Origin: Rhodococcus sp. 14-2483-1-2
GTDB lineage: Bacteria; Actinomycetota; Actinomycetes; Mycobacteriales; Mycobacteriaceae
Reading direction: 5' to 3'
NCBI RefSeq assembly: GCF_002259405.1
Contig: NZ_NPFW01000020.1
Location: forward strand, 186,001 to 250,000
Length of the DNA: 64,000 nucleotides
Shown here: one piece after another, positions 16,126-24,465 of the stretch
Numbering within the stretch: position 1 is the first letter of the stretch
Layout of the letters: the number at the start of each line of letters is the position of its first letter
Made by a program: the position numbers and the translations under genes
Notes under the pieces: model-generated
The model's input: only the letters and a program-made list of their open reading frames with translations
What the model was told of the DNA's origin: nothing
The model's database searches: none

Positions 16126-16198
16126 GGATATCGCGATATTGCGATGCCTCCAGTAGACCACATATCGGGATATCGCGATATCGGAGTAGGCTTGGAGG
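16126..16198. promoter_or_regulatory. Twin GATATCGCGATATC operators and ArsR promoter
   Basis: GATATCGCGATATT (16127-16140) and the perfect palindrome GATATCGCGATATC (16169-16182) are spaced 42 bp apart, about four helical turns, between the PRISE reductase and the ArsR gene. A TAGGCT box (16187-16192) six bases before the ArsR GTG suggests a leaderless transcript. A dimeric repressor binding both sites would control both divergent genes. Confidence 0.75.
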
Positions 16199-16516
16199 GT
16201 GGCTGACGAACTGGACCCCGCAGAGCTGGCAGCAGTGTTCGGTGCGCTGGGCAACCCCGCGAGATTGGCGATCATGCGGTGGCTCAAGGACCCGAGCGAC
16301 TTTCCGCCGCAGCTCGAACCGGCCGAACAGGTGGGGGTGTGCCTCAAGCACATTCAGTCGAGGGCGGGTGTCTCCCAATCCACGGCCTCGCAGTACATGG
16401 CGGTACTTCAACGTGCCCACCTGGTGACGAGTACAAAAATCGGGCCCTGGGTTCACTACAAACGCAACGACGAATTCCTCGACCGATTGGCAGAGACGAT
16501 CAGGACCGAATTGTGA
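16199..16516 (+). CDS. ArsR-type winged-helix regulator
   Basis: A 105-residue ArsR-like regulator. GALGNPARLAIMRWL is the family N-terminal helix; the recognition region is GVSQSTASQYMAVLQRAHLV, and the beta-hairpin wing ends GPWVHYKRN. Classical metal-binding CxC in helix 3 is absent; the single cysteine in GVCLKHIQ is not a known metal site, so a small-molecule or redox ligand is more likely. The GTG start probably lies at the 5' end of a leaderless mRNA. It is divergent from the PRISE reductase and likely represses it. The 3' end overlaps the convergent methyltransferase by 17 bp. Confidence 0.85.
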   Translation: MADELDPAELAAVFGALGNPARLAIMRWLKDPSDFPPQLEPAEQVGVCLKHIQSRAGVSQSTASQYMAVLQRAHLVTSTKIGPWVHYKRNDEFLDRLAETIRTEL

Positions 16517-17981
16517 AGTTGTCGATGGCCTGATCGATCGAGCTGCTGTCCTGGTGCACCGCTCGTGCTCGGTCCCGCAGGGCGCGCCGGTCGGTTGCAC
16601 GTGCGATTGCGCTCAGGTCGATGCGCTGCAACAGCTTCTTCGTCACCGGTCGTTTGCTGTCCCAGAATGCCAGTGCAGCAATGAGATCGGTGGCCTCCTG
16701 GCCGGTCAACAGTGCCTGGGCGACGGCGCATGCCGCTGGGTCCTCGAACGGCAGGAGATAGGTGGCGTCGTCGAACACCGCAGGTCTGCCGTCGTAGGGG
16801 CCGACCATCCTGAACTGCGGAACCTTGTGGAATCCGGAGATCGCGATCTTGTACGGCGCAAACGTGTACGGCCCCACACCGAAGATGCAGAACCGGGCGC
16901 GACTTCGGTAGATCGACGACTTTCGGCCGTCGAGAGCGGTCGCGTTGTCGGTCAGGTACTTCCACAGCTTCGGCGCGCTGTCCGCCAACTGCGCGGTGTC
17001 GTCACCGGTATGCGACTGCGGCACGATCATCCACCGCGACACCACCCTCAGCTTGTCGCGATAGACATCGGTACATTTGAACAGGGGAAACAGGAAGTCC
17101 TTCTCGACGTCGACCGAGGCTCCGAGTTTTGTTCGCGGGCCGTCGTTCTCGGCCAGTTCCATGACGGCAGACGCGTCGTGCTTGATGCCCTGACGCCACA
17201 TCAGCGGACTGATGCCATCGAACTGATTGCTTCGCTCGTAGGCGTCGACATCCGCGACGAGCTGTCCGTCGACCACTCCGATTCTGGTGCCGGGGTGCAG
17301 TGCATCCATGCTCGGATACACCTGCGCGGTGTGGTCGGTTGCGCCGGTTCCGAGTTCGACCACGAACCAACAGGCATCCACTCCGGCGTCGAACCACTTC
17401 TTGGCGTCGATGGGGCGCAGACTCGAACCGGTGATCGGAAGGCCGTGCCGAGCGCAGTGCAACAGGATGTTTCGCGCTACCTGGGTCTTGCAGATCATTG
17501 CAACGGTGACCGGGCGATCTGCGAACTCGGTGAGCAACTTGATCCAAATGAATTCCGCGATGTCGAAATTGGAGCTTCCGGTGATCGCATCGATTCCGCG
17601 CGCGTTCCCGGTGTTCACACGAGTCGGTCTGTTGCTGGAACCCAGAACCGAGAGCTGAGAGTTGGTCACCCACGGTGGGTTGCCGACGACGAGAGTCGGG
17701 CCCGGATCGGACGTCCATGCGATGTCGCGTACCAGGTCGAAATCGAAAATCGAGGCGGTGACGATTCTGCCGAATGTCGATGCGGCTGCGGCGTACTCGG
17801 GCTGCACTTCGATTCCGACGCGTTCTGCATCGGGGTGGCTCTCACCGACGACCGACAGGAAGTTCCCGACACCGCACGTGGGTTCGAGGACGCGAGTCCA
17901 CTGTCGTCGGGGCAGGGTGTCGACCAACGCACGTGCCAACTCGATCGGGGTCTGAAAGTCCCCGAACTCGTTGTTGGGCAT
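16500..17981 (-). CDS. Orphan N6-adenine DNA methyltransferase (NPPW type)
   Basis: A 493-residue methyltransferase. FQTP at 9-12 is the family motif X, VLEPTCGVGNFL at 31-42 binds S-adenosylmethionine, and NPPW at 101-104 is the catalytic motif IV of N6-adenine methylases. The C-terminal half lacks recognisable nuclease motifs and may be the target-recognition domain. The ATG at 17981 has a GGAGG site. No restriction endonuclease lies beside it: the neighbours are an ArsR regulator and a DUF1648 membrane protein. It may be a solitary regulatory methylase or half of a split system. An RNA or other target is not excluded. Confidence 0.75.
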   Translation of the reverse strand: MPNNEFGDFQTPIELARALVDTLPRRQWTRVLEPTCGVGNFLSVVGESHPDAERVGIEVQPEYAAAASTFGRIVTASIFDFDLVRDIAWTSDPGPTLVVGNPPWVTNSQLSVLGSSNRPTRVNTGNARGIDAITGSSNFDIAEFIWIKLLTEFADRPVTVAMICKTQVARNILLHCARHGLPITGSSLRPIDAKKWFDAGVDACWFVVELGTGATDHTAQVYPSMDALHPGTRIGVVDGQLVADVDAYERSNQFDGISPLMWRQGIKHDASAVMELAENDGPRTKLGASVDVEKDFLFPLFKCTDVYRDKLRVVSRWMIVPQSHTGDDTAQLADSAPKLWKYLTDNATALDGRKSSIYRSRARFCIFGVGPYTFAPYKIAISGFHKVPQFRMVGPYDGRPAVFDDATYLLPFEDPAACAVAQALLTGQEATDLIAALAFWDSKRPVTKKLLQRIDLSAIARATDRRALRDRARAVHQDSSSIDQAIDNFTIRS

Positions 17982-18095
17982 CGATGCCTCCGGCAGTGGT
18001 GCGGACAGGTTCCTTCGGTGGCATAGGAGCGTAGCCTGCGGAGCGACCAGAAGGTCAGCACCACACCACTGCCGAAGGCACTAAAGTGAACTGGG

Positions 18096-18599
18096 ATGAG
18101 GCTTTCGCGCGTTGCACTGTCGTTCACAGCTCTCGTATTCGTCGGTGCCCTCATGTGGGTCGCCGTGACTGCAGGTGACGTGTTACCTGCGCACTTCACC
18201 GGCTCCGGAAGGGTCGACCGCGTGGAGCCCAAGTCATCGTTTCTGCTCACCACGGGTGGCATCGGGTTCGTACTGATCGGCTTCTTCGCGAGTGTCGGGT
18301 GGTGGCTCCCCAGACTTCCGGCCCAGCTCGTGAACTTACCGACTCGGCGAATGCACGACTACTGGACTTTGCCCGAGAACAGGCCCACGCTCGATCGCAA
18401 GATGGCAGAGGATCTCGACTGGATGGGTGCGGCAACCGCCCTGCTGCTCGCGTGGATCGTCGGGGTGGCCGGTACTACGGTGGGCGACTCGGTCAGCGTC
18501 TGGGTTCTCGCCGTCCCGACGGCGCTCTACGTGCTGGCGATTCTGGGATACGTGGTGTTCGTCGTCAAAGGTGGCCGGTACCGCATTCCGAACGACTGA
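18096..18599 (+). CDS. DUF1648/SdpI-like membrane protein
   Basis: A 167-residue protein with four predicted membrane helices (residues about 5-25, 50-70, 107-125, 133-152). The segment DVLPAHFTGSGRVDRVEPKS matches the DUF1648 motif (P.HF...G..D). SdpI-type proteins confer immunity to or sense a toxic peptide in Bacillus, but most family members are uncharacterised. No SD is seen; a TAAAGT box eight bases before the ATG suggests a leaderless mRNA. Confidence 0.7.
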   Translation: MRLSRVALSFTALVFVGALMWVAVTAGDVLPAHFTGSGRVDRVEPKSSFLLTTGGIGFVLIGFFASVGWWLPRLPAQLVNLPTRRMHDYWTLPENRPTLDRKMAEDLDWMGAATALLLAWIVGVAGTTVGDSVSVWVLAVPTALYVLAILGYVVFVVKGGRYRIPND

Positions 18600-18683
18600 T
18601 TCAGGGGAGTGGTTGCAGCATCGCCGGTGTGGCCCTCGCTCCATTCGTCAGCGGCATTTCTGCCTCACGCAGTTGGTCGATGC

Positions 18684-19931
18684 TCAGTGCGCAGTGAGTC
18701 CGTCGAGGAGAAGTTCACCGACGAAAGTCGCGTTGTCCTGCGGGCTGTTCTGTCGACGGGTGAAACAGCGCATCAGCAGCGTGTTGGTGATCCCTGCCGC
18801 GAGATCGACTGGACTGGAGCTCTTTCGGAAGATGCCGGTGTCCTGCCCTCGTGCGATGACCGGTGCGATGATCGACGGCAGGTTGAGCTTCTCCTTGATG
18901 GAGATCAGTCCCTCCGGCTCGCCGTAGGTGTCGTGTGCGACAGCGACGAGTAGAGCGTCCATGAATTCGAGTTCGTCCGCGGCGAGTTGCGCGCACCGCA
19001 ACATGTGATTCTGCAGAATCGTGAGCTCGTCGAGGCCGAGCAGGTGGTCGTCGGCCACCGACTCACGAAGGCGATCGACTCGGCTCTGCAGTGCTGCAAC
19101 GATGACGGACGGCTTGGTAGGAAACAGTGTCTTGCACGCGGTTCTCGGCACTCCGGCGATATCGGCGACGTCGTCCATCCGCGTCATGAAGTAGCCACGC
19201 TTTCCGAACTCGTCGCGCGCAGCGGTGACGATCGCAGCACGCGGATCGCGAGGAAGTGGCCGTTCTTCCACCGCTGCGCCGATTTCTCCCACGACATCAT
19301 CGAGGTGCTGATGATGTCCCGACGTGTCGACGACGGCCCCGATGAAGGCGAGGACCGCGTCGGACATCACATCGGCCGATACGGAAGCGGCGTCCACCTG
19401 ACTGCGGATGCGAAATCCGTCGACGACGGCATTGATCGTCACAGCGAACGATCGAGCGGTGAAGGGACGGCGAAAGGCTCCACCGTCGGGATCGAACAGT
19501 GCCTCGAATGCGTCCAGTACGGCGTCGTCTCGAACGCGGTAGCTCCCGGCGAGTGCTGCGGAAGTAGGTCCGCGGAAAACATGATCGAGAAGAGTGGCGG
19601 TGGTGCTCTTCCGGTCGACGATTGCCGGGAAGTAGTGCGCGACGAGCGCCGACACCGCCGTTCGAATCGATGCGCCACTGTTCGTCATCTGGTTGCGAAC
19701 GGTGCCGTGAACGTCGGTGGGTAGAGGAGTTCGTGACAGATGCTCGACGACCGTGGCGAGGAAGTCGGACTTGGTGTCGAACTTGCGGAAGAACGTCGCT
19801 GTCGACGAGTCGGCCTCGTGGACGACGTCCTCGATACGTAATCCGCGTTCGAGAATCCTCTGTGGATGCGCGATCAACAATGCGACACCCGCCTCGACGA
19901 AGAGGGCAGTGGTCGCGTCGAGCTCGGTCAT
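18684..19931 (-). CDS. Tandem TetR-family regulator (two TetR units fused)
   Basis: A 415-residue protein with two TetR-like DNA-binding domains. The first covers residues ~6-65 (RIEDVVHEADSSTATFFRKF), the second ~233-292 (RMDDVADIAGVPRTACKTLF). Each is followed by a helical ligand-binding-like segment. Single TetR proteins are usually about 200 residues, so this is a head-to-tail duplication or fusion. The ATG at 19931 starts a normal TetR N-terminus; the open frame upstream to 20147 is arginine-rich and unlikely. It stands alone, opposite a LuxR-type gene. Confidence 0.8.
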   Translation of the reverse strand: MTELDATTALFVEAGVALLIAHPQRILERGLRIEDVVHEADSSTATFFRKFDTKSDFLATVVEHLSRTPLPTDVHGTVRNQMTNSGASIRTAVSALVAHYFPAIVDRKSTTATLLDHVFRGPTSAALAGSYRVRDDAVLDAFEALFDPDGGAFRRPFTARSFAVTINAVVDGFRIRSQVDAASVSADVMSDAVLAFIGAVVDTSGHHQHLDDVVGEIGAAVEERPLPRDPRAAIVTAARDEFGKRGYFMTRMDDVADIAGVPRTACKTLFPTKPSVIVAALQSRVDRLRESVADDHLLGLDELTILQNHMLRCAQLAADELEFMDALLVAVAHDTYGEPEGLISIKEKLNLPSIIAPVIARGQDTGIFRKSSSPVDLAAGITNTLLMRCFTRRQNSPQDNATFVGELLLDGLTAH

Positions 19932-20104
19932 AGGAGCGGACTTTACCGAGGTGGGGCCGACCGTGAGGGTGCAGGTGACAGCATTCACTCTCGGGTGAGA
20001 GCAACCTCGGTCATTCCTCGGAGTGACGCAGCGGAGTGAGTGGGGTGTCATTGGCCGTGTTCGCGCCACCGGGACAGCGGCGGTGCCCGAAATCAAGGAT
20101 CTCC

Positions 20105-20365
20105 ATGACAGTGCTCGATATCCGCGTCGGAGACGCACCCGACCCACGACTCAGCGCTCGTGAAATCGAGGTACTCACCGCGTGGCTCATCTCTGATTCC
20201 AAAGCGGAGGCATCGCGCTCGCTCTATCTCTCGATGGGAACCGTCAACACACACCTGACTCGCATCAGAGCGAAGTACACGGCAGTGGGACGAACGGCAC
20301 CGACCAAAGCGACGTTGCTGGTGCGTGCACTGCAGGACGGGTTCATCGACATCGACGATCTGTGA
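20105..20365 (+). CDS. Small LuxR-type helix-turn-helix protein
   Basis: An 86-residue protein that is almost entirely a GerE/LuxR DNA-binding domain: LSAREIEVLTAWLISDSKAE is the first helices, and LSMGTVNTHLTRIRAKY is the recognition helix. There is no receiver or sensor domain, so it would act as a stand-alone DNA-binding protein or partner. AAGGATCTCC precedes the ATG at 20105; the frame upstream to 20036 is unlikely to be translated. It is convergent with the DedA gene. Confidence 0.75.
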   Translation: MTVLDIRVGDAPDPRLSAREIEVLTAWLISDSKAEASRSLYLSMGTVNTHLTRIRAKYTAVGRTAPTKATLLVRALQDGFIDIDDL

Positions 20366-20369
20366 TTAG

Positions 20370-21023
20370 CTACCGCACCTCGACGCGACTGGACCGCACC
20401 TTCCTGACCACGAACCAGCTGATCAGCGCGACGACGATGCCGATAACGACATATTGGAACACCGAGGCGTAGTTCTCCACGTAGTGCCAGTTCTCCCCGA
20501 GGAAGTAGCCGGCGAGCACGAAGATGGAGTTCCAGATCAGGCTGCCGAGGGTGGTGTACAGGGTGAATTGCAGAACCGGCATCCGGGATACACCGGCCGG
20601 GATCGAGATGCCCGATCGGACCATCGGAATCATGCGGCCGAAGAACACGGCAGACCGGCCGTGGCGAGTAAACCAGTCCTCGGCCTTCGTCAGATCCTCC
20701 GTCCCGACGAACGGCATCTTCTCGACGATGGCATACATCCGATCGCGGCCGAGCTTGACGCCGAGCCAGTACAGGACGAGTGCGCCGATCACCGAACCTG
20801 CCGTCGTCCAGAACAACGCACTCAGCAATGTCATGCCGCCTTGGGAGGCGGTGAACCCGGCGAGAGGCAGAATGATCTCGCTGGGAAGGGGCGGGAAGAA
20901 GTTCTCCGCTGCGACGGCGATTCCTGCACCTGGGCCGCCGATGGCTTCCATCAGACTCACTGCCCATCCGGCGATCCCTCCGAGGTCGCTGTCGGCTGCG
21001 GCAAGGGAGGAGAGGTCGCTCAT
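20370..21023 (-). CDS. DedA-family membrane protein
   Basis: A 217-residue membrane protein of the DedA/SNARE-associated family, now linked to lipid flipping and membrane homeostasis. Family segments visible are NFFPPLPSEIILPLAGF, the cytoplasmic motif FFGRMIPMVRSGISIPAGV, and four to five hydrophobic helices. The ATG at 21023 is preceded by TACAGT with seven bases between, consistent with a leaderless transcript; the longer frame to 21065 is not needed. It ends four bases after the convergent LuxR-type gene. Confidence 0.88.
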   Translation of the reverse strand: MSDLSSLAAADSDLGGIAGWAVSLMEAIGGPGAGIAVAAENFFPPLPSEIILPLAGFTASQGGMTLLSALFWTTAGSVIGALVLYWLGVKLGRDRMYAIVEKMPFVGTEDLTKAEDWFTRHGRSAVFFGRMIPMVRSGISIPAGVSRMPVLQFTLYTTLGSLIWNSIFVLAGYFLGENWHYVENYASVFQYVVIGIVVALISWFVVRKVRSSRVEVR

Positions 21024-21110
21024 GACAACGACTGTACGAAACCGATGGGCCGAAAATCTGCTCACCAGGCGAAATGCCCGGAAATTGAGACATATGGAAC
21101 ACTCGGGAGT

Positions 21111-22130
21111 GTGAACCGAGTCTCCCGGATAGTCCCTGCTGTTGCCGCCACCACACTGCTGCTCAGTGCCTGCGGGTCCTCGGACTCGGCCGATCCAGCA
21201 CCCACCACCACGAGCAATTCGTCCGCGCCGGCCTCGACATCAGCGAGTTCGAGCTCTGCAACGGTCTACGACCTACCCGGAACCGGAGTGTTCCCCGAGG
21301 GCATCACCGCCGCGGACGACACCTTCTATGTGACGTCGACATCCGACGGCGCGGTGTTCCGCGGAACCGTCGGATCCCCGGATGTCTCTGTGTTCTTGCC
21401 CGGCGGTGCCGACGGACGCACCGGTGCCGCCGGAATCGACGTGACCGACGACGACGATCGCCCCGACTATCTGGTGATCGCCGGTGGGGCCACCGGCAAG
21501 GTGTGGGTGTACGACGCCGACTCCGGTGATCTGGTTGCTACGTTCACCAACGGGCTCGGTGCCGACGCGACCTTCCTCAACGACGTCGCGATTGCCGACA
21601 ACGGCGATGCCTACGTCACGGACTCGCGTAGCCCGGCGTTGTTCCGCATTCCCGTCGAGCAGATGACGGCCGGGACGCAGGACGCTCCGTTGGAGACATT
21701 CGTGAGCTTCGACGGCACACCGTTCGCGTACGGAGAGGGATTCAACGCCAACGGCATCGTCGAGAACGACGACGAATCTGCCTTGATCGTCGTGCAGTCC
21801 AGTACCGGCAACCTGTATCGCATCGACAAGACTTCCAAGGAGGTCACGCAGGTCGACCTCGGCGGAGCAACGCTCACGAACGGCGACGGGATGGAGATGG
21901 ACGACGACACGTTGTACGTCGTCCGTAATCGTGACGGGTTGATCTCCAAGGTCGACCTGAATGACGACGGCCGCAGCGGATCGGTCACGGGTGAGATCAC
22001 CGACGCATCGTTCGCCTACCCCACAACCGTTGCAGCAGTAGATGATCGATTGCTCGTGGTGAACAGTCAGTTCGACAAGCGCGGGGGAGAACCCGTCGAG
22101 CCGTTCACTGTCAGCTCTGTTCCGGAGTAG
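21111..22130 (+). CDS. Secreted lipoprotein with SMP-30/NHL-like beta-propeller
   Basis: A 339-residue protein. The signal peptide ends in the lipobox LLLSAC, then a Thr/Ser/Pro-rich linker (residues ~25-52), then repeated strands such as FPEGITAADDTFYVTS and GEGFNANGIVENDDESAL that resemble gluconolactonase or superoxide-reductase-like propellers. It would be anchored outside the membrane. The GTG at 21111 gives a proper lipoprotein signal; the long open frame upstream runs antisense to DedA. Ligand or activity is unknown. Confidence 0.75.
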   Translation: MNRVSRIVPAVAATTLLLSACGSSDSADPAPTTTSNSSAPASTSASSSSATVYDLPGTGVFPEGITAADDTFYVTSTSDGAVFRGTVGSPDVSVFLPGGADGRTGAAGIDVTDDDDRPDYLVIAGGATGKVWVYDADSGDLVATFTNGLGADATFLNDVAIADNGDAYVTDSRSPALFRIPVEQMTAGTQDAPLETFVSFDGTPFAYGEGFNANGIVENDDESALIVVQSSTGNLYRIDKTSKEVTQVDLGGATLTNGDGMEMDDDTLYVVRNRDGLISKVDLNDDGRSGSVTGEITDASFAYPTTVAAVDDRLLVVNSQFDKRGGEPVEPFTVSSVPE

Positions 22131-22191
22131 AGCGGCTGCGCCGCGTGTGCGCGGAAGTTCGTAGCAGTGGTCGAAGTTCCATGCACGACGA

Positions 22192-22677
22192 TCAGTCGGC
22201 AACGATGGCGTCGATCTGGCCGATTGCCGACGCCATGCCCTCGTCCATGCCCATCGCCACGAGTTCTTCGAGCTGGCTGAGGCTGTCGAAACGCGAACGG
22301 ATGGTCATTCGCGTTGCGCCGCCGACGTCTTCGAGAGTCACGGTGGCGTGGGTGACGGGCATCGTCGACGACGGATTGCCCGAGTCGTCGGCGAACCCGT
22401 CGTCGAAGGACAGCGTGGTCGGTGCGGAAATCTCGGTGAAAAGCCACCATCCGGCGGCCTTTTCGCCGTCCGGCCCCGACATGTAGTACGACGCTCTGCC
22501 GCCGGCAACGAAGTCGTGGGACACGAACGTCGCAGGCCATGTGGGCGGACCCCACCACTGTTCGAGTTGGCGCGGGTTCTCCCAGATCTGCCACACCCGT
22601 TCGACGTTCGCGTCGAACTCCGCGACCACGGTCATGGTCAGGTTCTCTGCATCCTTGTGTGAGCTGATGAACGGCAT
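22192..22677 (-). CDS. SRPBCC (AHSA1-like) domain protein
   Basis: A 161-residue protein with the START-like SRPBCC fold: FDANVERVWQIWENPRQLEQWWGPP is the typical first helix, and a long terminal helix ends ASAIGQIDAIV. Proteins like this bind hydrophobic ligands. It starts three bases after the stop of the ArsR gene, the common ArsR/SRPBCC two-gene unit in actinobacteria. An AAAGG site precedes the ATG. Confidence 0.85.
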   Translation of the reverse strand: MPFISSHKDAENLTMTVVAEFDANVERVWQIWENPRQLEQWWGPPTWPATFVSHDFVAGGRASYYMSGPDGEKAAGWWLFTEISAPTTLSFDDGFADDSGNPSSTMPVTHATVTLEDVGGATRMTIRSRFDSLSQLEELVAMGMDEGMASAIGQIDAIVAD

Positions 22678-22680
22678 GAT

Positions 22681-23022
22681 TCAGCCTTTCCGGTCCTCGG
22701 ACAGAAGGTCGTCGATCCGGTCGACGCGTTGTCGCCAGATCTCCTCGTAGGTATCGAGCAGGGCGCGAGCGTGTGCGATGGTCTCCAGCCGAACTCGCAC
22801 GATCTGCTCCCTGCCACGCTTGTGTTTGGTGATCACGTCAGCGCGTTCGAGAACGGCGACGTGCTTCTGCACAGCGGCGAAACTCATGGCGTAGTGAGCC
22901 GCCAACTCCGATACCGACTGTTCACCGACAGTGACCTTCGCGACGATGTCGCGCCGCGTCTTGTCGGCGAAGGCCTGGAACAGGCGATCGACCTCGGCGT
23001 CACTCATCTCATCTACAACCAT
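22681..23022 (-). CDS. ArsR-family repressor of the SRPBCC operon
   Basis: A 113-residue winged-helix regulator: LFQAFADKTRRDIVAKV, SVSELAAHYAMSFAAVQKHV and ITKHKRGREQIVRV cover the ArsR core. No metal-binding cysteines are seen. The ATG at 23022 lies eight bases after a TAACGT -10 box, which fits a leaderless mRNA; an internal ATG at 23007 is the alternative. It likely autoregulates through the inverted repeat overlapping its own start. Confidence 0.85.
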   Translation of the reverse strand: MVVDEMSDAEVDRLFQAFADKTRRDIVAKVTVGEQSVSELAAHYAMSFAAVQKHVAVLERADVITKHKRGREQIVRVRLETIAHARALLDTYEEIWRQRVDRIDDLLSEDRKG

Positions 23023-23059
23023 TTGGTTGTACGTTATTGGTCGCTCGGTCTTCCGTCAA
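23015..23059 (-). promoter_or_regulatory. Promoter and operator of the ArsR/SRPBCC operon
   Basis: On the minus strand TTGACG (23059-23054), a 17-base spacer and TAACGT (23036-23031) form a good promoter. The inverted repeat ACAACCA-TT-TGGTTGT at 23015-23030 overlaps the predicted transcription start and the ATG. ArsR binding there would block initiation. Confidence 0.75.
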
Positions 23060-23129
23060 GGGACAAATCGGTCTTTCAGGCAATATGGAGTGCGGAAGGC
23101 GAACGACGTCGTCCGAGAGGAGTGCCAGG

Positions 23130-23819
23130 GTGCAGATTCGATCGGCCATGATCGGCGCGCTGTCGATCGTTGTGGGCGCACTCGTGGTGCTGGTTCTCGA
23201 TCTGCACACCGCATGGCAGACGCCCTCCCATCTGCGACGAACGATCAGCGAGTACGGACTCGGCGCGCAGCAGTGGGTGTTCACCATCGGCGTGCTTCTG
23301 CTCGCATTCGGTTCGGCGCTCACGCTTGCGTCTGCGATTCGGCATCGCCTGACCCGGCCTGCTTCTGTCGCCTCGATCTGCCTGATGCTCTGGACCGTCG
23401 GACTGGTCGCCGTCGTTGCTGTGCCGAAGCAGGATTGGTCGAACGACGCGTCGCTGAGCCTCGGAGGAACAATTCACCGGCTCGGGGCAGCGGTGGCGTT
23501 CGTCAGCATCCCGATAGCCGTCTTTGCGTTCTCTCGCCCGTGGATTCGCGACGGCGTGTGGGCGGTTCGCGCACGAATCACGCTGGGCCTGAGCATGCTG
23601 TCGGTCGTGACGCTGATGCCCATCGTGTACGCGTTGGCTGTGGGAGTAACCGGCTCGCGTCCTTGGTATCGCGTCGTCACACTCGGGTACGTGGAGCGGG
23701 TGCTCGTCGTCGCCGAAGTGGTCGCGCTGATTTCACTCGCTCTGTGGGTGTGGGCAGCAGAACGTAGGAGTGTCGCCTCGCTCGAGTCTCAGGAGATCAA
23801 GGCCTCGCAGCCCGTATAG
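23130..23819 (+). CDS. DUF998 membrane protein
   Basis: A 229-residue protein with six predicted membrane helices, matching the DUF998 family in layout (LRRTISEYGLGAQQWVFTIG after the first helix; SLGGTIHRLGAAVAFVSIPI in the middle). Function is unknown. The GTG at 23130 has a GAGAGGAG site; the frame upstream to 23037 would run through the divergent ArsR promoter. Confidence 0.72.
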   Translation: MQIRSAMIGALSIVVGALVVLVLDLHTAWQTPSHLRRTISEYGLGAQQWVFTIGVLLLAFGSALTLASAIRHRLTRPASVASICLMLWTVGLVAVVAVPKQDWSNDASLSLGGTIHRLGAAVAFVSIPIAVFAFSRPWIRDGVWAVRARITLGLSMLSVVTLMPIVYALAVGVTGSRPWYRVVTLGYVERVLVVAEVVALISLALWVWAAERRSVASLESQEIKASQPV

Positions 23820-23882
23820 GGAACCGATCGCGCTCGCGTCGCGTCCAACCTCTCAGTGACGTCGAGTCGAGAGGGCGAACGA

Positions 23883-24452
23883 ATGCGGGTAGTGGTTGGG
23901 CGTCGCTTCGCGGCGGTCTGTGCTTCGGCGCTGGTGCTGACGGGTTGTGCGAACTCGACGCAGGGAACACCCGCCGCCGGAGAAGCCTCCTCGCTGGAAT
24001 CGACGACGGTGACAGCCGGCCCGGAGCCATTCGACCCCTGTACCATCCCCAAATCTGCAGTGACTGCAAGTGGGTTGGACGTCAGCACCGAGCGACCGGA
24101 CTTCGCGGGAATCACGACGTATCCCGGCTGGAAGAACTGTGCATGGGATGGGCCGTCCGATAACCCGTGGTACTTCTTCCTCGTCCAGTCATCGATCAAT
24201 TCGCTCGATCAGTACTTGAGCAGTCCGCAGAACGTAGGGCAGGTTCCAGTCCAAATAGGCCCTCGCGCGGCCGTGCAGCACAACATCCCTGGGGACGGTG
24301 TGCCACCGGAGGGTTGCAGCATCGCGTTCGACGCAGGCGGCAATCTGATCATTCTCATCCTCCACAAAATTGGCTCGAAGGACTTGCTGGGCGACCCCTG
24401 CATCGAAGTCGCCAAGCATGCCGAGGACCTTCAGTCGTACTTGCCGAAATGA
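23883..24452 (+). CDS. DUF3558-type lipoprotein
   Basis: A 189-residue lipoprotein with lipobox VLTGC after a short signal peptide and cysteines in DPCTIP, KNCAWD, EGCSIAF and GDPCIEV positions typical of the mycobacterial DUF3558 family. These are exported, membrane-anchored proteins of unknown role. The ATG at 23883 has a GAGAGG site. It is followed after 13 bp by the small helical protein at 24466, suggesting a two-gene unit. Confidence 0.75.
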   Translation: MRVVVGRRFAAVCASALVLTGCANSTQGTPAAGEASSLESTTVTAGPEPFDPCTIPKSAVTASGLDVSTERPDFAGITTYPGWKNCAWDGPSDNPWYFFLVQSSINSLDQYLSSPQNVGQVPVQIGPRAAVQHNIPGDGVPPEGCSIAFDAGGNLIILILHKIGSKDLLGDPCIEVAKHAEDLQSYLPK

Positions 24453-24465
24453 AAGGCACTCTGCA

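Noticed and set aside
18096..18599. Bacteriocin immunity role for the SdpI-like protein
   Set aside because: The DUF1648 family is broad, and no toxin-peptide gene or SdpR-like regulator lies beside it.
20454..21110. Long upstream extension of the beta-propeller lipoprotein frame
   Set aside because: It is antisense to DedA and would remove the signal peptide; the GTG at 21111 gives a proper lipobox protein.
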